Origin: an uncultured Anaerovibrio sp.
GTDB taxonomy: Bacteria; Bacillota; Negativicutes; Selenomonadales; Selenomonadaceae
Length of the DNA: 5,618 nt
Direction of reading: 5' to 3'
Assembly (NCBI GenBank): GCA_900768695.1
Contig: CAAGDY010000003.1
Coordinates: forward strand, 1-5,618
In this document: one piece after another, positions 4,121-5,618 of the stretch
Layout of the letters: each line of letters begins with the position of its first letter
Position numbering within the stretch: the stretch's first letter is position 1
Made by a program: the position numbers and the translations under genes
Notes under the pieces: generated by a model
Database searches by the model: none
What the model saw: only the letters and a program-made list of their open reading frames with translations
Told to the model about the DNA's origin: nothing

Positions 4121-5596
4121 ATGAAATGCAAAAATACGATGCGGACATTCATTCTGGCACTACTGCTTGCCCTCCTTGCCTCCTGCACCTCCCGCGAGGA
4201 GCGGCTGCTGCAGGAAACGCTGGACTTTGCGAGGGATAACCGCGGTGAACTGGAGGCGGTGCTGCGGCACTACCGGAAGCGGACATACCCCTTCTGCTAC
4301 AACAATGACTTCAGCTATCCCAACCTGGGAGGGGAATACCTGCTGCGCCATCCCGTGGGGGCATGCAGGGAGGAGACGGACTTCATGACCTACCTGCTGC
4401 GCACTGTAGGCGTACCCGTGGCCACAGACAGGTACCTCTGTTCGCCCGACGCTTTCCTGGGGCACAGCTGGAACGTATTCAGGGACACGACGGGGCGCTT
4501 CATCCCTACCGAACTGCTCCGGACGGGCGTGAGCCGCAAGTGGACGAACCGAAGGAGAAAGGGGAAGGTCTACCGGCTGCTCTGCACCACACGGCAGGGA
4601 GGGGGCTCAATCTTCGGGCCAAGGATGACGGACGTGACGGACCAGTACTATCCGGCCAACCGGGTGGAGATACCGGGCGTGGAGCAGGTGCCGGAGGGAC
4701 TGATCGGAGTATTCTCCATGAACGGATGGATACCCATCGGCACATACGGACGGAAAGGGGGAAGGACGGTGGCGGAGAACCTGGAGACGGGAGGGCTGGT
4801 ATACCAGCCGCTGAGGCGGACGGACACGGGATGGGAGCCGGGAGGATATCCCTTCCTGACCGACGGACAGGGGAAGGCGCGGTTGCTGGAGCCTGACACG
4901 GCGCAGCGGGACACGGTGACGCTGCTGCGAAAGCATCCGCTGACAAGCTACTGGACGTCGCGCATGCACGAGATGGACGGAGTGCGCTTCTACGGAAGCA
5001 ACGACCCCCACTTCCGCCATGCCGTACTGCTGGGAGAGTCGCGGTGCGACACCGCATACAGCCGCACGCGGATCCTCCGCCCCGCCTGCGGAGAGGCGTT
5101 CCGCTACATCAGGGTCTCCCCTCCTCCGGGACGCAGGCTGAACATTTCGGAGCTGGAGGTGTACGGCACGCAGGAGGGGGGCAGCCCGGAGGGGCTGCGT
5201 GTGCTGCAGGCGGACGAACCGCTGGGAGGCGTGGCCGACTACGCCGTGGACAAGGCCTTCGACGGGCAGAACCTGAGCCGCTACGAGGCGGCGCACACCG
5301 ACACGCCCTGTCTGCTGGAGCTGGACGGGCCTGTCCGCATAGGGCGCATCCGCTACACGGCCTGCAACGACGACAACTACGTCAGTCCGGGAGACCGCTA
5401 CGAACTGTTCTATCAGGCGGGCACTGCAGGATGGCAGTCGCTGGGGGTGAAGACGGCCGGGGAGGAGAGGCTGGTATATACCAACGTCCCACGGAACGCG
5501 CTGCTGTGGCTGCACGACCACACCAAGGGCGTGGAGGAGCAGGTGTTCCGGTGGGAGGACGGAAGGCAGCAGTTCTGCTACCGGCTGCAGGAGTGA
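4121..5596 (+). CDS. Transglutaminase-like lipoprotein with C-terminal discoidin-like domain
   Basis: This 491-residue protein starts MKCKNTMRTF, with a signal peptide to lipobox L19-A20-S21-C22. Residues 65-135 resemble the transglutaminase-like fold: 'GAC(82)REETDFMTYLLRTVGVPV' for the nucleophile helix and 'GH(115)SWNVF' for the histidine strand. The usual third residue, Asp, is not obvious; the corresponding stretch reads 'GRFIPTE'. A middle beta-rich part (about 180-240) contains 'FSMNGWIPIG'. Residues 327-349 (FRYIRV...ISELEVYG) and 371-485 look galactose-binding/discoidin-like, with 'CNDDNYVSPGDRYELFY' (415-431). Similar Bacteroides lipoproteins are annotated as transglutaminase domain proteins; substrates are unknown, and protease or amidase activity is as likely as cross-linking. 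ATG 4121 was chosen over 4040, which would put 27 non-signal residues first. G+C is very high (42 of 60 at 5281-5340). Confidence 0.75.
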   Translation: MKCKNTMRTFILALLLALLASCTSREERLLQETLDFARDNRGELEAVLRHYRKRTYPFCYNNDFSYPNLGGEYLLRHPVGACREETDFMTYLLRTVGVPVATDRYLCSPDAFLGHSWNVFRDTTGRFIPTELLRTGVSRKWTNRRRKGKVYRLLCTTRQGGGSIFGPRMTDVTDQYYPANRVEIPGVEQVPEGLIGVFSMNGWIPIGTYGRKGGRTVAENLETGGLVYQPLRRTDTGWEPGGYPFLTDGQGKARLLEPDTAQRDTVTLLRKHPLTSYWTSRMHEMDGVRFYGSNDPHFRHAVLLGESRCDTAYSRTRILRPACGEAFRYIRVSPPPGRRLNISELEVYGTQEGGSPEGLRVLQADEPLGGVADYAVDKAFDGQNLSRYEAAHTDTPCLLELDGPVRIGRIRYTACNDDNYVSPGDRYELFYQAGTAGWQSLGVKTAGEERLVYTNVPRNALLWLHDHTKGVEEQVFRWEDGRQQFCYRLQE

Positions 5597-5618
5597 AGGA
5601 AGAGGACAACGCTAAAAC

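Noticed and set aside
4363..4896. Forward out-of-frame open reading of 177 residues
   Set aside because: It overlaps the well-supported lipoprotein frame and its product is low-complexity Arg/Gly/Ala-rich, as expected for a shifted GC-rich frame.
4607..5521. Long reverse-strand open frame (304 residues)
   Set aside because: It lies opposite the GC-rich transglutaminase-like gene, where stop codons are rare in all frames. Composition is Arg/Val/Gln/Leu-rich without motifs.
5597..5618. Terminator after the transglutaminase-like gene
   Set aside because: Only 22 bases remain and they contain neither a stem nor a T-tract.

Overview
The window looks like chromosomal DNA of a gut Bacteroidales organism, most likely of the Bacteroidaceae. 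The evidence is the gene content: two NVEALA-type peptide precursors, TolB-like/6-bladed beta-propeller lipoproteins, a DUF1573 lipoprotein, a DUF3244-type tail and a transglutaminase-like/discoidin-like lipoprotein. These families are known mainly from Bacteroides and relatives. Start codons also lack usable Shine-Dalgarno sequences, as is usual in that group. All genes are on the + strand. I see no rRNA, tRNA, CRISPR array or transposase. Family assignments come from recognising motifs by eye, not from a search.

Layout. 1-222 is the C-terminal part of a DUF3244-like secreted protein, cut by the window edge. Its stop overlaps (ATGA) a 50-residue lipoprotein fragment at 219-371. That fragment resembles only the N-terminus of the intact thioredoxin-like/DUF1573 lipoprotein at 1729-2601, so it is probably a truncated copy. 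Two similarly built cassettes follow. Cassette 1 is NVEALA precursor A (446-718), propeller lipoprotein A (722-1717) and the thioredoxin-like/DUF1573 lipoprotein (1729-2601). After a 160-bp AT-rich gap with a candidate promoter comes cassette 2: NVEALA precursor B (2762-3001), propeller lipoprotein B (ATG at 3003, one base after the peptide stop) and a transglutaminase-like lipoprotein (4121-5596).

How they may work together (inference). The two precursors share a leader in exactly the same register: hydrophobic segment, Met30-Ser31, then Asn37-x-Glu39-Ala40-x-Ala42. Their C-terminal parts are unrelated, the pattern expected of precursors processed by shared machinery to release different peptides. 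Each is followed immediately by a surface or periplasmic propeller lipoprotein that could be its dedicated partner. The accessory lipoproteins carry chemistry that could act on such peptides: a CxxC thioredoxin-like domain, relevant to the six-cysteine core of precursor A, and a Cys/His transglutaminase-like domain. None of this is proven by the sequence.

Structure beyond genes. There is a perfect 13-bp hairpin inside the signal-peptide codons of propeller B and a weaker one at the same place in propeller A. A hairpin encloses the start codon of the DUF1573 gene, and two mutually exclusive hairpins lie before the transglutaminase-like gene. One 11-nt perfect anti-SD complement has no start codon after it. 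GC content runs from 25% in one 60-nt line near NVEALA A to 70% in one line near the 3' end, so the locus is compositionally mosaic.
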